DNA of 64,000 bases, taken from assembly GCF_002929825.1 (NCBI RefSeq), contig NZ_PJJN01000025.1, positions 1 to 64,000 on the forward strand. Direction: 5' to 3'. Source of the DNA: Cryobacterium sp. Y29 (GTDB lineage: Bacteria > Actinomycetota > Actinomycetes > Actinomycetales > Microbacteriaceae). A program made the position numbers and the translations under genes. The notes under the pieces were generated by a model. It saw only the letters and a list, made by a program, of their open reading frames with translations, was not told the origin of the DNA and ran no database searches. This document shows positions 8,361-16,843 of the stretch, one piece after another (position 1 is the first letter of the stretch; each line of letters begins with the position of its first letter).

Positions 8361-8475
8361 TGTCGTCGATTAGTCCGATAACGGTGTCGCCCAACTGAGA
8401 CGATGACACCATGTTTAGCTTGCCAAGCCCGCGAATAACCGCGTTATCAATTCCGATTATTTCGCTCGCGAACAT
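8353..8475 (-). pseudogene. Truncated STAS (anti-anti-sigma) gene, 40 codons
   Basis: The frame from ATG 8475 reads MFASEIIGIDNAVIRGLGKL, NMVSSSQLGDTVIGLIDDNV, stop. It aligns with the first 40 residues of the STAS protein at 15667 (shared pattern IRGxGxLNMVSxSxLxxTV) and then ends before the DSSG phosphorylation site. AAAGGT lies just upstream of the ATG and the stop overlaps the next gene's ATG, so the operon layout survived the loss. It cannot act as a normal phospho-switch. Confidence 0.75.
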
Positions 8476-8551
8476 TTTTTACCTTTTCTTAGACTGGCTC
8501 TTATCAACATCTGTTCGCAAACAGGCGCGGGGTGACCGCCATAACATAGCC

Positions 8552-9841
8552 CTAACGAGCAGCCAATGCCTTGTTGAGGGCGGTCGTGGACGTCGTTGAA
8601 CTGTTGATGCGCCAGTCGGTTTCTTTGAGGAAGTGGAACCAGACGAAGCCGGTCACGTCGGTCTGCTTCGCCAGGTAGGTCACTAGGGCAGTGTTCCACT
8701 CGGCCTTGGATCCGCCGGACTCGGCCGACGCGGTTTCGGCGATGATGATCGGCTTTCCCGGCGCGAGGGTGCGCAGCTGAGCGAGCCCGGCGTCGAAGAG
8801 GGTCGCTGGTGTTTGCCAGGTGCTCCAGGTGGCCGAGGTGCCCCAGTTGTAACCGTCCAGTGCAACGACGTCGACGTACGCGGCGCCGGGGTACAGGCCG
8901 GCCAGAGGTGTGGAACCGGTGTACGGGATGTTCGGGCTCCAGACCCAGGAGACGTTCGTGGCTCCGGTGGCGGCGACGACGTCGTGCACGTGGCGCCAGG
9001 CCGCGGCGTAGTCGCCCGTGGTATTGCCGTTCACGCCGTCCGCCCAGGGGTACCAGTTGCCGTTCATCTCGTGGCCGTAGCGCAGCATCACCGGCTTTCC
9101 CCAGGTGGCCAGGGCCTGGCCCCACTTGGTGAGGTACGCGTCGTAGGCGCCAGCGGTGATGTTGTCCGAGGAGTAAGCCGGCTGGCTGATTCCGCCGCCC
9201 CAGCCCCAGGGCTCCCAGGTGATCAGGCTCGTGGCGCCGCGCGCCCGAACGGAGTCGAGCTCGGCGATCGACACGGACTGGTTAAAGTCCTTGTACGACA
9301 TCACGATCGAGGGGCTCTCGTTCACCAACGCCGCGACCGCGTCGAGTTCGGAGTTCGCTAGGGCGCCACCCGGGGTGGCGACCCCAAAGCGGAGCTTCGA
9401 CGTGCTGATCGGGGCGCTCGTCGTCGCGGCCTGCTGGATGACGGTGGCGTCGGCCGGGTCCGCGGCGGTGGAGACAGCGGCGAAAGTGACGGTGAAAGAG
9501 GCGCTGGCCGTGACCCCCCCGATCAGGGCGGTGACCGGCAGGATGCTCGCTGTCGTGTCGGGAACCGTGAGGTCGGCACTGAAGCTTCCGTTTGCCCAAG
9601 TCTTCATGACAAGGCTGGTGGTGCCCATGGTCACCGTGCCCGCCGTGTTCTTGGCGAATCCACGTCCGTTGACGGTGAATGCGGAGCCGACCGGTCCGGT
9701 GTTCGAGCTCAACGAGACAGTGGCCGTACTGGACGCGGCCGCGGCGCTGGGAGCGTCGCTAAGGCCGGCGGATCCGGCCAGGACGGTCAGTAACACGACC
9801 AAACCCGCGAGCGCAGATCGGATGTGACGGTATGCGCGCAT
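8552..9841 (-). CDS. Secreted GH26 family glycoside hydrolase (mannanase-like)
   Basis: A signal peptide (SALAGLVVLLTVLAGSAGLS) is followed by an Ig/IPT-like beta domain (about 40-120) and a GH26 TIM-barrel domain (about 150-429). The acid/base is E258 in RYGHEMNGNWYPW and the nucleophile E369 in PIIIAETASAE. GH26 enzymes cut beta-mannans, some beta-1,3-xylans or mixed-linkage beta-glucans; which one applies cannot be told here. The gene is divergent from the glycosyltransferase operon, so the likely job is trimming or releasing that operon's polymer. Conserved aromatic residues near the active site (W209, W264) are present. Confidence 0.88.
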   Translation of the reverse strand: MRAYRHIRSALAGLVVLLTVLAGSAGLSDAPSAAAASSTATVSLSSNTGPVGSAFTVNGRGFAKNTAGTVTMGTTSLVMKTWANGSFSADLTVPDTTASILPVTALIGGVTASASFTVTFAAVSTAADPADATVIQQAATTSAPISTSKLRFGVATPGGALANSELDAVAALVNESPSIVMSYKDFNQSVSIAELDSVRARGATSLITWEPWGWGGGISQPAYSSDNITAGAYDAYLTKWGQALATWGKPVMLRYGHEMNGNWYPWADGVNGNTTGDYAAAWRHVHDVVAATGATNVSWVWSPNIPYTGSTPLAGLYPGAAYVDVVALDGYNWGTSATWSTWQTPATLFDAGLAQLRTLAPGKPIIIAETASAESGGSKAEWNTALVTYLAKQTDVTGFVWFHFLKETDWRINSSTTSTTALNKALAAR

Positions 9842-10035
9842 GGAAGCTCCCGGTAAGGGGGAGATTCACTCGGGTACCACGACACAATGCCGCAGTGAAA
9901 ATCTCTTGTGTCGTAAGAATAGGGCATCGTGGGGCCAGCGGAATTCGCGGGGTCCCCCGGCCACTAATATGAGAAAAGTCACGGTGTGCATGTACCTCAT
10001 GCCGGCGCAGCGGGGGGACCCAGGAAGGTACCAGC
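9842..10035. promoter_or_regulatory. Divergent promoter region with an inverted repeat
   Basis: This 194-bp gap separates the outward-reading GH26 gene and exopolysaccharide operon. ACGACACAA (9879-9887) and TTGTGTCGT (9906-9914) form a perfect 9-bp inverted repeat with an 18-bp spacer. No U-run follows either arm, so it fits a dimeric regulator site better than a terminator. AGGAAGG (10022-10028) is the ribosome binding site of the operon's first gene. No regulator gene is adjacent. Confidence 0.55.
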
Positions 10036-12525
10036 GTGCGAGGAGTGTCCCGCCGTTCTGTCAGCCTGGCACTAGCCGCCCTTGCTCTTGCGCTGCTGAT
10101 GGGGCCGGCCGTACTCCCGGCTGCTGCCGTACAAGGCGAAACGAATGGCGGCGGCGATGCCGCTGACGTGCTGACACCGGACTCCGGAGCATACTTCGGT
10201 TCCATCCTCGACTGGTCCGCCGATAGTGCCAAGGACCAGGCGGACCGGCTGGGATCGCCAAGCGCGGTGTTTGAACACGACGCCGCCGTGCCCTTACCGG
10301 AAACGAGCAAGCTCTACCTCGAACAGTTCGTGGACCAGGTGCAAAGTCAGGGAGCATTGGCCCTGATCACCCTCACGCCCACGGTGGCGCTGGCGGATGT
10401 GGACGCCAGCGTCGCCAAGGCCGTGGTTGACGACCTGGTTGACGTGCTGGGCGACCAGGACCAGCCCGCTTACTTACGCTTCGCCCCTGATATGAACAGT
10501 TCCTGGACGGCGTGGGGGCAACAGCCCTCGGCGTATCGGCAGGCTTTCACCATCGTGGCCGACGCCGTGCACGCCCGACTCAGCAACGCCGTGGTGGTGT
10601 GGTCGCCCGCTGCTGGTGAGGACTATCCGTTCACCGCCGCGCGCGCGGCGGACACCGACTTGCTCAGGGAACTCGACACCGACAAAAGCGGAGTGGTCGA
10701 CGGCGCCGACGACGCTTACTCTCCGTACTATCCCGGGCCGAACGTAGCGGACTGGGTGGGGCTCTCCCTCTACCACGACGACACCGGCGGCGGCGAGGCC
10801 GTGAACGTCGTACCCGCAGAGGGGGAGTTGGCTGACCAGCTTGGTCCGATCAGTGCAGTGGCGTCCGACGACGACTTCTATGCGCGCTACTCAGAGGCCA
10901 CGAAGACTCCGATGCTGTTGGAGACGGCAGCATTCTTCAGCGAGTCCGCCGCAGGTGCGACAGAGTTGGCGGTCAAGCAGGCGTGGTGGCGTCAAGTCTT
11001 CGCCGCATCTACGGACGGCGAGTACGACAACCTCGGCGTCGTCCTGTGGCGGGACACCACTTCGACCAGATCTGTCGTGGGGGAGGTCTCGATCGACTGG
11101 AGCGTCACCCTGGGAGGGCCGACGCTCGCCGCCGTCGCGGACGACCTTGCCGCCAGCAGCCTGGTGCTCGCGCCAGTGCTCGAACCTGCGGGTACACCAC
11201 CCCTGCGGGCCACCGCGACCGCCGGGTTGACCCTGGCCGGATGGCCAGCCTGGCTTGTTGTGGGCGGCGTCCTGGCGGCCACGGCCGGGCTGTTCGCCTG
11301 GGCCCGCCTGGCGCGCAACCGGGTCACGGTGCTGTACCGGGAGGAGCGGAACCGGGACCTGCGCATCGACATGTTCCGGGGCATCGCCATCGTCTTCGTC
11401 GTGGTCAACCACGTCGGCCTGGTGTCGCTGTTCCAAACTGGCACCCAGGAGGCGGTGGGCATGGTCTCCGGCGCCGAACTGTTCGTGCTGCTCTCGGGCG
11501 TGGTGCTCGGCATGGTCTACCGGCCCCGGCTGGAGGCCGGCAAGCTCGGCGAGGTGATCATCCGAACCGGCGAGCGGGCCTGGAAGCTGTACCGCACCGC
11601 GCTGGCGGTGATCCTGTTGGTCTTCCTCCTGGGCGTGCTGCCGTTCGTGAACGGCACCGCCGTCACCACCTACACCGACCAGGGCGTCGGCGCCGGGGGA
11701 AGCTCCGCCACCGGCCGGGTCTACGACCTCTACACGAATGTCGACCAGCTGCTGGCCTATCCGGCCAACCCGCAGATCTTCGTCGACTTGGCCCTGCTGC
11801 GCCTGGGGCCCTGGCAGTTCAACGTCATGGGTCTCTACGTGATCCTGCTGGCCCTGTCGCCGCTGATCTTTTGGGCCCTGTCGCGTCGCTGGGCGGTCGG
11901 CGTCCTGGCGGGTAGTTGGGGCATGTATGCCGTAGGCGCCCTAACGCACTGGCGCCTGTTGCCGTCGCAGTTCGAGGACTCCTTCCCCCTACTGGTCTGG
12001 CAGGTGCTCTTCGTCACCGGCATGGTCGCGGGGTACCACCGCCGCGAGGTCATCGCCTGGTTCCGCACCCGGGCCGGCACGGTTGTGCTCGGCATAGTGA
12101 TCCTGGCCTGCGTGGCCCTGATGCTGTTCTCCTGGAACAACCCGTACCTGTCCAGCGCCTGGGATGTGCGCCTGGCCCTGGTGCCCGACAACACGTTCCG
12201 GCTTCTGTACCGCGCCTTCTTTGAACGCACCTATTTAGAAATAGGCCGACTCCTCAACGTACTGATACTCGTGGTCACCGGCTTCGCCGTGCTGACCGCG
12301 TTCTGGCGGCCGCTTAATGCGGCGCTGGGTTGGTTCTTCATCCCGCTCGGCCAGGCCACCCTGTACGTGTTCATCGTGCACGTGTTCTTCGCGCTGATCG
12401 CCTCGAACATCCCCGCCCTGGCCACCGGGAACGTGTGGCTGAACACCGCCGTGTACGTCGTCATCCTCGGCCTGCACTGGGTAATGGTGAAGACCAAATT
12501 CCTGTTCCGGGTGGTGCCACGATGA
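10036..12525 (+). CDS. GH26-like domain fused to an OpgC-like membrane acyltransferase
   Basis: GTG start after AGGAAGG; signal peptide VSLALAALALALLMGPAV. Residues about 40-345 are GH26-like, but the acid/base position reads RFAPDMNSSW (D152 where HEMN has Glu) while the nucleophile motif MLLETAAF keeps E296, so hydrolysis may be lost or altered. An EF-hand/dockerin-like loop lies at 214-225 (DTDKSGVVDGAD). A membrane helix (about 403-423) leads to an OpgC-type acyltransferase region (RIDMFRGIAIVFVVVNHVG, then GAELFVLLSGVVLGMVY and about nine more helices). OpgC adds succinyl groups to periplasmic glucans; here it probably acylates the extracellular polymer that the GH26-like domain binds. 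It overlaps the next gene by ATGA. Confidence 0.85.
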   Translation: MRGVSRRSVSLALAALALALLMGPAVLPAAAVQGETNGGGDAADVLTPDSGAYFGSILDWSADSAKDQADRLGSPSAVFEHDAAVPLPETSKLYLEQFVDQVQSQGALALITLTPTVALADVDASVAKAVVDDLVDVLGDQDQPAYLRFAPDMNSSWTAWGQQPSAYRQAFTIVADAVHARLSNAVVVWSPAAGEDYPFTAARAADTDLLRELDTDKSGVVDGADDAYSPYYPGPNVADWVGLSLYHDDTGGGEAVNVVPAEGELADQLGPISAVASDDDFYARYSEATKTPMLLETAAFFSESAAGATELAVKQAWWRQVFAASTDGEYDNLGVVLWRDTTSTRSVVGEVSIDWSVTLGGPTLAAVADDLAASSLVLAPVLEPAGTPPLRATATAGLTLAGWPAWLVVGGVLAATAGLFAWARLARNRVTVLYREERNRDLRIDMFRGIAIVFVVVNHVGLVSLFQTGTQEAVGMVSGAELFVLLSGVVLGMVYRPRLEAGKLGEVIIRTGERAWKLYRTALAVILLVFLLGVLPFVNGTAVTTYTDQGVGAGGSSATGRVYDLYTNVDQLLAYPANPQIFVDLALLRLGPWQFNVMGLYVILLALSPLIFWALSRRWAVGVLAGSWGMYAVGALTHWRLLPSQFEDSFPLLVWQVLFVTGMVAGYHRREVIAWFRTRAGTVVLGIVILACVALMLFSWNNPYLSSAWDVRLALVPDNTFRLLYRAFFERTYLEIGRLLNVLILVVTGFAVLTAFWRPLNAALGWFFIPLGQATLYVFIVHVFFALIASNIPALATGNVWLNTAVYVVILGLHWVMVKTKFLFRVVPR

Positions 12526-13712
12526 CCACCGGCGCCGAGGCTAACGTGACGACCGCCGGCGACCGCCGGCAGGCAGTGCTGGGCTCGCTCGGCCTGCTGG
12601 CCAACGAACCGGAAACCATGTTCGACCGGGTGATGGCGATGGCGGCCGGCTTCTTCCGGATGGACCGGGCCGCGATCGTGCTGGCCGGCCGGGACACCCT
12701 GGTGGTCAAGGCGCAGTTCGGCGGTGACCTGGCCCGGCCGGAGTTCTCCGGGAGCTTCACCGAAGCGGCCATCGCGACCCGCACGTTGCTCGTGGTCGAC
12801 GATGCCAGCACCGACCCCCGGTTCGCCCGCAACTCGATCGTCGACGACCCCAACGGCGTCCGCCTGTACGTGGGCATTCCCCTGCACGCTCCCGGCGGGG
12901 AGGCGATCGGCGCCTTCGCCATGTCGAGCACCCGAACGCGTCCGTTCGGTGAGACCGAGCGCACCCAGGTACGCCGCATCGCGGCCTGGCTCGAGGAAGA
13001 ATTGGCCAGCCAGAAGGAGACGACCAGGGCCGCTGAGGTGCAGCACGCGTTGCAGCCGAAAGCATCGGTGAAACTGCCCGGATACGAAGTAGTCGGCACC
13101 TCCACACCCGCGCGCGCGGTGGACGGTGATTTCTTCGACTGGTATTCCGTGCCAGGTAGCCTCGGCCTGACCCTGGCGGATGTAATGGGTAAGGGCGTCG
13201 GGGCAGCACTTGTCGCAGCCACCGTGCGCGCGGTCATCCACACCTCCGCGGGCAATTCGGGCGTGGCCGCCACGGTGCGTCGCGCGGCCCGACTGCTCGA
13301 GCTCGACCTCGAGGACACCGATTCGTTTGTCACCCTTTTCCATGCGCAGCGCCGTCAGGCCGATGGGCGGCTGCGTTACGTCTATGCCGGCCACGGTCTG
13401 ACCTTGGTCGTGCGCGCTGACGGGCGGAGCGAACAGCTAGCCCATGCGAACTTGCCGCTGGGTACCGGCCTAGAACCCGATTGGCAGCGGCACACCGTGT
13501 GGCTCGAGGAGGGCGACACCCTGATCAGCTTCAGCGACGGCGTGCTCGACCTGTTCGATGGCAGCCTCGCTTCGCTCGAGGAGGTGGCCGACATCGTCCG
13601 ATACACCAAGACCGCCGCTGAAGCGGTGTCTGTTTTGACAATGATGGCCGAGTACGCGGAAGACTCCGATGACGTGGTTGTAATCGCTGTGCGCAGGAAG
13701 GGGAGACGCTGA
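12522..13712 (+). CDS. GAF-PP2C phosphatase (RsbU-like)
   Basis: The ATG at 12522 overlaps the previous stop. Residues about 15-165 form a GAF-type sensor (MFDRVMAMAAGFFRMDRAA to GIPLHAPGGEAIGAFAMS), then a short coiled coil and a PP2C_SIG domain: DGDFFDWYS, LADVMGKGVGAAL, DSFVTLFHA, YAGHGLTLVV, FSDGVLDLFDG, DSDDVVVIAVRR. Metal-binding residues are intact. It probably dephosphorylates the STAS protein encoded two genes downstream, with the GAF domain sensing a small molecule or redox state. The soluble sensor distinguishes it from the membrane-bound paralogue at 6661-7953. Confidence 0.9.
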   Translation: MTTGAEANVTTAGDRRQAVLGSLGLLANEPETMFDRVMAMAAGFFRMDRAAIVLAGRDTLVVKAQFGGDLARPEFSGSFTEAAIATRTLLVVDDASTDPRFARNSIVDDPNGVRLYVGIPLHAPGGEAIGAFAMSSTRTRPFGETERTQVRRIAAWLEEELASQKETTRAAEVQHALQPKASVKLPGYEVVGTSTPARAVDGDFFDWYSVPGSLGLTLADVMGKGVGAALVAATVRAVIHTSAGNSGVAATVRRAARLLELDLEDTDSFVTLFHAQRRQADGRLRYVYAGHGLTLVVRADGRSEQLAHANLPLGTGLEPDWQRHTVWLEEGDTLISFSDGVLDLFDGSLASLEEVADIVRYTKTAAEAVSVLTMMAEYAEDSDDVVVIAVRRKGRR

Positions 13713-15670
13713 TGCAGATGCTGTTGTTGCGAATCGTGATCGTGCTCACGCTCGCCCTGGGGATCAACTACGTCGCCTGGCGCTGGTTGTTCTCCCTCAA
13801 CTTCGACGCGTGGTGGATCGCCCTCGCCCTGGTGCTCGCCGAAACCTACAGCCTCATCGACGTGTGCCTGTTCGGCCTGACCATGTGGCGCTCGCGCACC
13901 CGCCCGCTGCCGCCGCCGCCCGCGGAGGGTGCCACGGTGGACGTGTTGATCACCTCGTACAACGAACCGATCGAGATGGTGATGGACACCGCACTGGCCG
14001 CGAAGGCCATCCGCCATCCGCACAACACCTGGGTCCTCGACGACGGCTCGCGCCCCGAGATGCGCGCCGCGGCCGAGGCGGCCGGCATCGGCTACATCAC
14101 CCGCGGCGCCGAGTGGGACGACCAGCCCCGGCACGCGAAAGCCGGGAACGTCAACAATGCGCTCATGCAGACGGCCGGCGAATACATCCTGATCCTGGAC
14201 GCCGACCAGATCCCCCGGCCGCAGATCCTCGACAACACCCTGGGCTATTTCACCGACGACCGGGTCGCCCTCGTGCAGACGCCGCAGGTGTTCACCAACG
14301 TGCCGCTGACCGACCCGCTCGGCAGCCAGGCGCCGTTGTTCTACGGTCCTATCCAGCAGGGCAAGGATGGCTGGAACGCGGCGTTCTTCTGCGGGTCGAA
14401 CGCGGTCCTGCGCCGGGACGCTCTCATGCAGCTGGGCATCACCGGGTACGTGGAGGAGCTGGACGGGTCCATCTGGGCCACGCTGCGCACGGCCGCCCGA
14501 GTGCTGCGCCGGGCACGCACCTCCGACGCCGCCGGGCAGCCGGCCGTGCAGGAGGCTCTCAGCGCCGTCTCCGACGCGATCGCGCACGCCCGGTCGCGGC
14601 TCAAGCGCGGCGACCATTACGCCGAGATCACCTACGACCTGCAACGCCAGGTGGATGCCGCCGCCTCGTCGATCGTGGCCGGCGACCTCGCCGGGCTGCA
14701 GAGCGACCTGGCCGAGATCCGGGAGCTCGCCGCCGTCGCCAGCGGCGACGGGGGATCCAGCATGGATCATTTCCTCGACATGGAGACCACCGTCGCGGCG
14801 CTCGCCACCCGCGAGCTGTCACCCCTGAACGCCCTGGAAACCGTGCAGGCGGTGCTCCGGGCCATCGACATCGACCGCGCCGACGAAGCCCAGCCGGTCA
14901 TGCCGCTGGCCACCATCTCGGTCACCGAGGACATGGCCACCTCGATGCGGCTGCACGGCCTGGGCTGGAAGAGCGTCTACCACCACGAGACACTTGCCGA
15001 CGGCCTGGCCCCGGAAGATGTGGGCACCATGCTGACCCAGCGGCTGCGCTGGGCGCAGGGCACCATGCAAGTACTGCTGCGGGAGAACCCGCTGCTACAG
15101 CGCCGGCTAGCTTGGCCACAGAGGCTGATGTATTTCGCCACCATGTGGAGCTACCTGAGCGGCTTCGCAGCGATCGTGTACTTCGCGGCGCCGATCGTTT
15201 TCCTGGTCTTTGGCATCTTACCTGTGTCTACGAACGCGTTCGACTTCTTCATCCGCTTCATCCCGTTCATGGTCGCCAACCAGCTCCTGTTCCTGGTCGC
15301 CGCCCGCGGCATCCCCACCTGGCGGGGCCAACAGTACAGCCTCGCGTTGTTCCCGGTCTGGATCGAAGCCTGCCGTACCGCTTTCAACAACGTCGTGTTG
15401 CGCATCCCACTTGGCTTCGCCGTCACCCCCAAGACCCGGCCGGTCTCGACCGGCCCACAGTGGCACCTGATTAAGACGCAGATCGTGGTTTCGGCCATGC
15501 TCGTCGTAGCGATCCTGATCGGTTGTGTGCGTCTGTTCGTGAGCGGTGCCGAACCGATCGGCACCGCCGTGAACATATTTTGGGCCGTCTACGACCTCGT
15601 CGTGCTCGGCATTCTCGTCACCGCGGCCCGGTACACCGGGCACAATCCCCAGGAAAGTAGCACAGAATGA
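13712..15670 (+). CDS. Membrane family 2 glycosyltransferase, BcsA-like, with large insertion
   Basis: Two N-terminal helices precede a processive GT2 domain: DDGS (110-113), DAD (163-165), TED (405-407) and QRLRW (443-447). At least four C-terminal helices follow. The set is that of cellulose/hyaluronan/mannan synthases, which polymerise and export a glycan from a nucleotide sugar. No PilZ domain for c-di-GMP is seen. About 150 helix-rich residues (roughly 247-398) sit between FFCGSNAVLRRDAL and TED, where such enzymes normally have only 15-25; this could be a regulatory docking site. The start overlaps the phosphatase stop (TGATG) and the end overlaps the STAS gene. Confidence 0.9.
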   Translation: MQMLLLRIVIVLTLALGINYVAWRWLFSLNFDAWWIALALVLAETYSLIDVCLFGLTMWRSRTRPLPPPPAEGATVDVLITSYNEPIEMVMDTALAAKAIRHPHNTWVLDDGSRPEMRAAAEAAGIGYITRGAEWDDQPRHAKAGNVNNALMQTAGEYILILDADQIPRPQILDNTLGYFTDDRVALVQTPQVFTNVPLTDPLGSQAPLFYGPIQQGKDGWNAAFFCGSNAVLRRDALMQLGITGYVEELDGSIWATLRTAARVLRRARTSDAAGQPAVQEALSAVSDAIAHARSRLKRGDHYAEITYDLQRQVDAAASSIVAGDLAGLQSDLAEIRELAAVASGDGGSSMDHFLDMETTVAALATRELSPLNALETVQAVLRAIDIDRADEAQPVMPLATISVTEDMATSMRLHGLGWKSVYHHETLADGLAPEDVGTMLTQRLRWAQGTMQVLLRENPLLQRRLAWPQRLMYFATMWSYLSGFAAIVYFAAPIVFLVFGILPVSTNAFDFFIRFIPFMVANQLLFLVAARGIPTWRGQQYSLALFPVWIEACRTAFNNVVLRIPLGFAVTPKTRPVSTGPQWHLIKTQIVVSAMLVVAILIGCVRLFVSGAEPIGTAVNIFWAVYDLVVLGILVTAARYTGHNPQESSTE

Positions 15671-15999
15671 AATTCGAGACCTCACCGATCGGCGACACCA
15701 TCGCCGCCATTCGAGGCGCGGGCCGGCTGAACATGGTGTCAGCGTCCGCGCTGCGCGAGACCGTGAGCGAGGCGCTCAGTACCGGCCGCACGCGGATCGT
15801 GGTCGACTTCAGCGGCATCGACTTCGTGGACTCTTCGGGCCTGGGCGCGCTGATCGGCTGCCTGAAGAGTGCCCGGCAGGCTGGCGGCGATCTGCGCATC
15901 GCCCAGCCCACTGCCCAGGTCACTATGGTGCTGCAGCTATCCAACCTCGACCGGGTGCTCAAGAGCTACAACTCCACCGAGGAAGCCTACGGTGAATGA
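15667..15999 (+). CDS. STAS-domain anti-anti-sigma-type protein
   Basis: A single 110-aa STAS domain with the conserved phosphoacceptor region FVDSSGLGALIGCLKSARQ (Ser in DSSG). In RsbV/SpoIIAA proteins this Ser is phosphorylated by an RsbW-type kinase and dephosphorylated by a PP2C enzyme; both partners are encoded here. The gene overlaps the glycosyltransferase by 4 bp and the RsbW-type gene by 8 bp, which implies tight translational coupling. The N-terminus is the full-length counterpart of the truncated gene at 8353-8475. Confidence 0.92.
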   Translation: MKFETSPIGDTIAAIRGAGRLNMVSASALRETVSEALSTGRTRIVVDFSGIDFVDSSGLGALIGCLKSARQAGGDLRIAQPTAQVTMVLQLSNLDRVLKSYNSTEEAYGE

Positions 16000-16420
16000 C
16001 TCTGTTGGCGTCCTCAAGCTGAGCTCGCCCCCGAACGACGTGAACGATGTGCACGACTTCGTCGAGGCGCAGTTAAGCCAGCACCCCGATCTCGACGACC
16101 TGGACCGGATGAAAGTCCTGACGGCCCTGATCGAGCTGGGATCCAATGTGATCCAGCATGCCAACAACGGGTCGGGCGTTACCTGCACCCTTACGCTGAG
16201 CGTCGAAGACGAACAAATCCACGCTCAGTTGAGTGACAGTTCGGAAATCGGGGGCATCAAATTGGCGGCCGGCGGCATGCCGGAGGACGTTCTTGCCGAA
16301 TCTGGTCGGGGGATCGCATTCATACAAGCTCTCGTCGACGACCTGCACTACACGAGAATCGGCGACCGAAACCTCTGGAGCATTTCCAAGAAACGCAGCC
16401 GTTCGGCTTCCGTCGGATAA
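15992..16420 (+). CDS. RsbW-type HATPase, partner of the STAS protein
   Basis: The chosen start is the GTG at 15992 inside the end of the STAS gene, preceded by GAGGAAG; a longer upstream frame overlaps STAS completely and is unlikely. The 142-aa protein has the GHKL N-box (LIELGSNVIQHANNG), a G1-like LSDSSEIGGIKL and G2 ESGRGIAFIQALVDDLHY. It should bind or phosphorylate the STAS protein. Last gene of the operon. No sigma factor is encoded nearby, so its final target is open: a sigma factor elsewhere, or the glycosyltransferase itself. Confidence 0.9.
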   Translation: MNDSVGVLKLSSPPNDVNDVHDFVEAQLSQHPDLDDLDRMKVLTALIELGSNVIQHANNGSGVTCTLTLSVEDEQIHAQLSDSSEIGGIKLAAGGMPEDVLAESGRGIAFIQALVDDLHYTRIGDRNLWSISKKRSRSASVG

Positions 16421-16594
16421 CAGACGCCGATGGCGGCCAGGCGTTGAACCGGATGGAATGACGGATGATGCACCGTTGTGGCTACCAGTGGTCGACTAAG
16501 CGAACTGCATCGCTTGGCACTACCCGAAAAGCCTTAGTGGCCTGCAGCCTCGTGCTGGCCTTGACCCCATTGAGTGGACACCTCACAAGAGAGA

Positions 16595-16843
16595 ATGTTC
16601 ACTATGGCAAGATCACGTCGGGAGTTCACTCCTGAGTACGAGACCACGCTCGGCCGCTGGGTGACCGCGTTCAAGGGCCGCAACGAGACCGGGCAGACCG
16701 AGGTCACGGAGTCTGAACGGGCCGAGTTGCTGCGGCTACGGAAAGAGAACGCGGACCTGAAGATGGACAGGGCGTTTCTGAAAAAAGCGTCCATCTTCTT
16801 CGCCCAGGAAGCATCGGATACGAACGGCAAGCGTTCGAACTGA
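16595..16843 (+). CDS. IS3-family orfA (element A)
   Basis: An HTH protein of about 82 aa (MFTMARSRREFTPEYETTLG) ending in a leucine-zipper-like segment (RAELLRLRKENADLKMDRAFLKKASIFFA). It binds IS ends and forms the N-terminus of the OrfAB fusion. The slippery heptamer A-AAA-AAG at the FLKKAS codons is the usual programmed -1 frameshift site. The start could also be the ATG at 16604. Confidence 0.8.
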   Translation: MFTMARSRREFTPEYETTLGRWVTAFKGRNETGQTEVTESERAELLRLRKENADLKMDRAFLKKASIFFAQEASDTNGKRSN

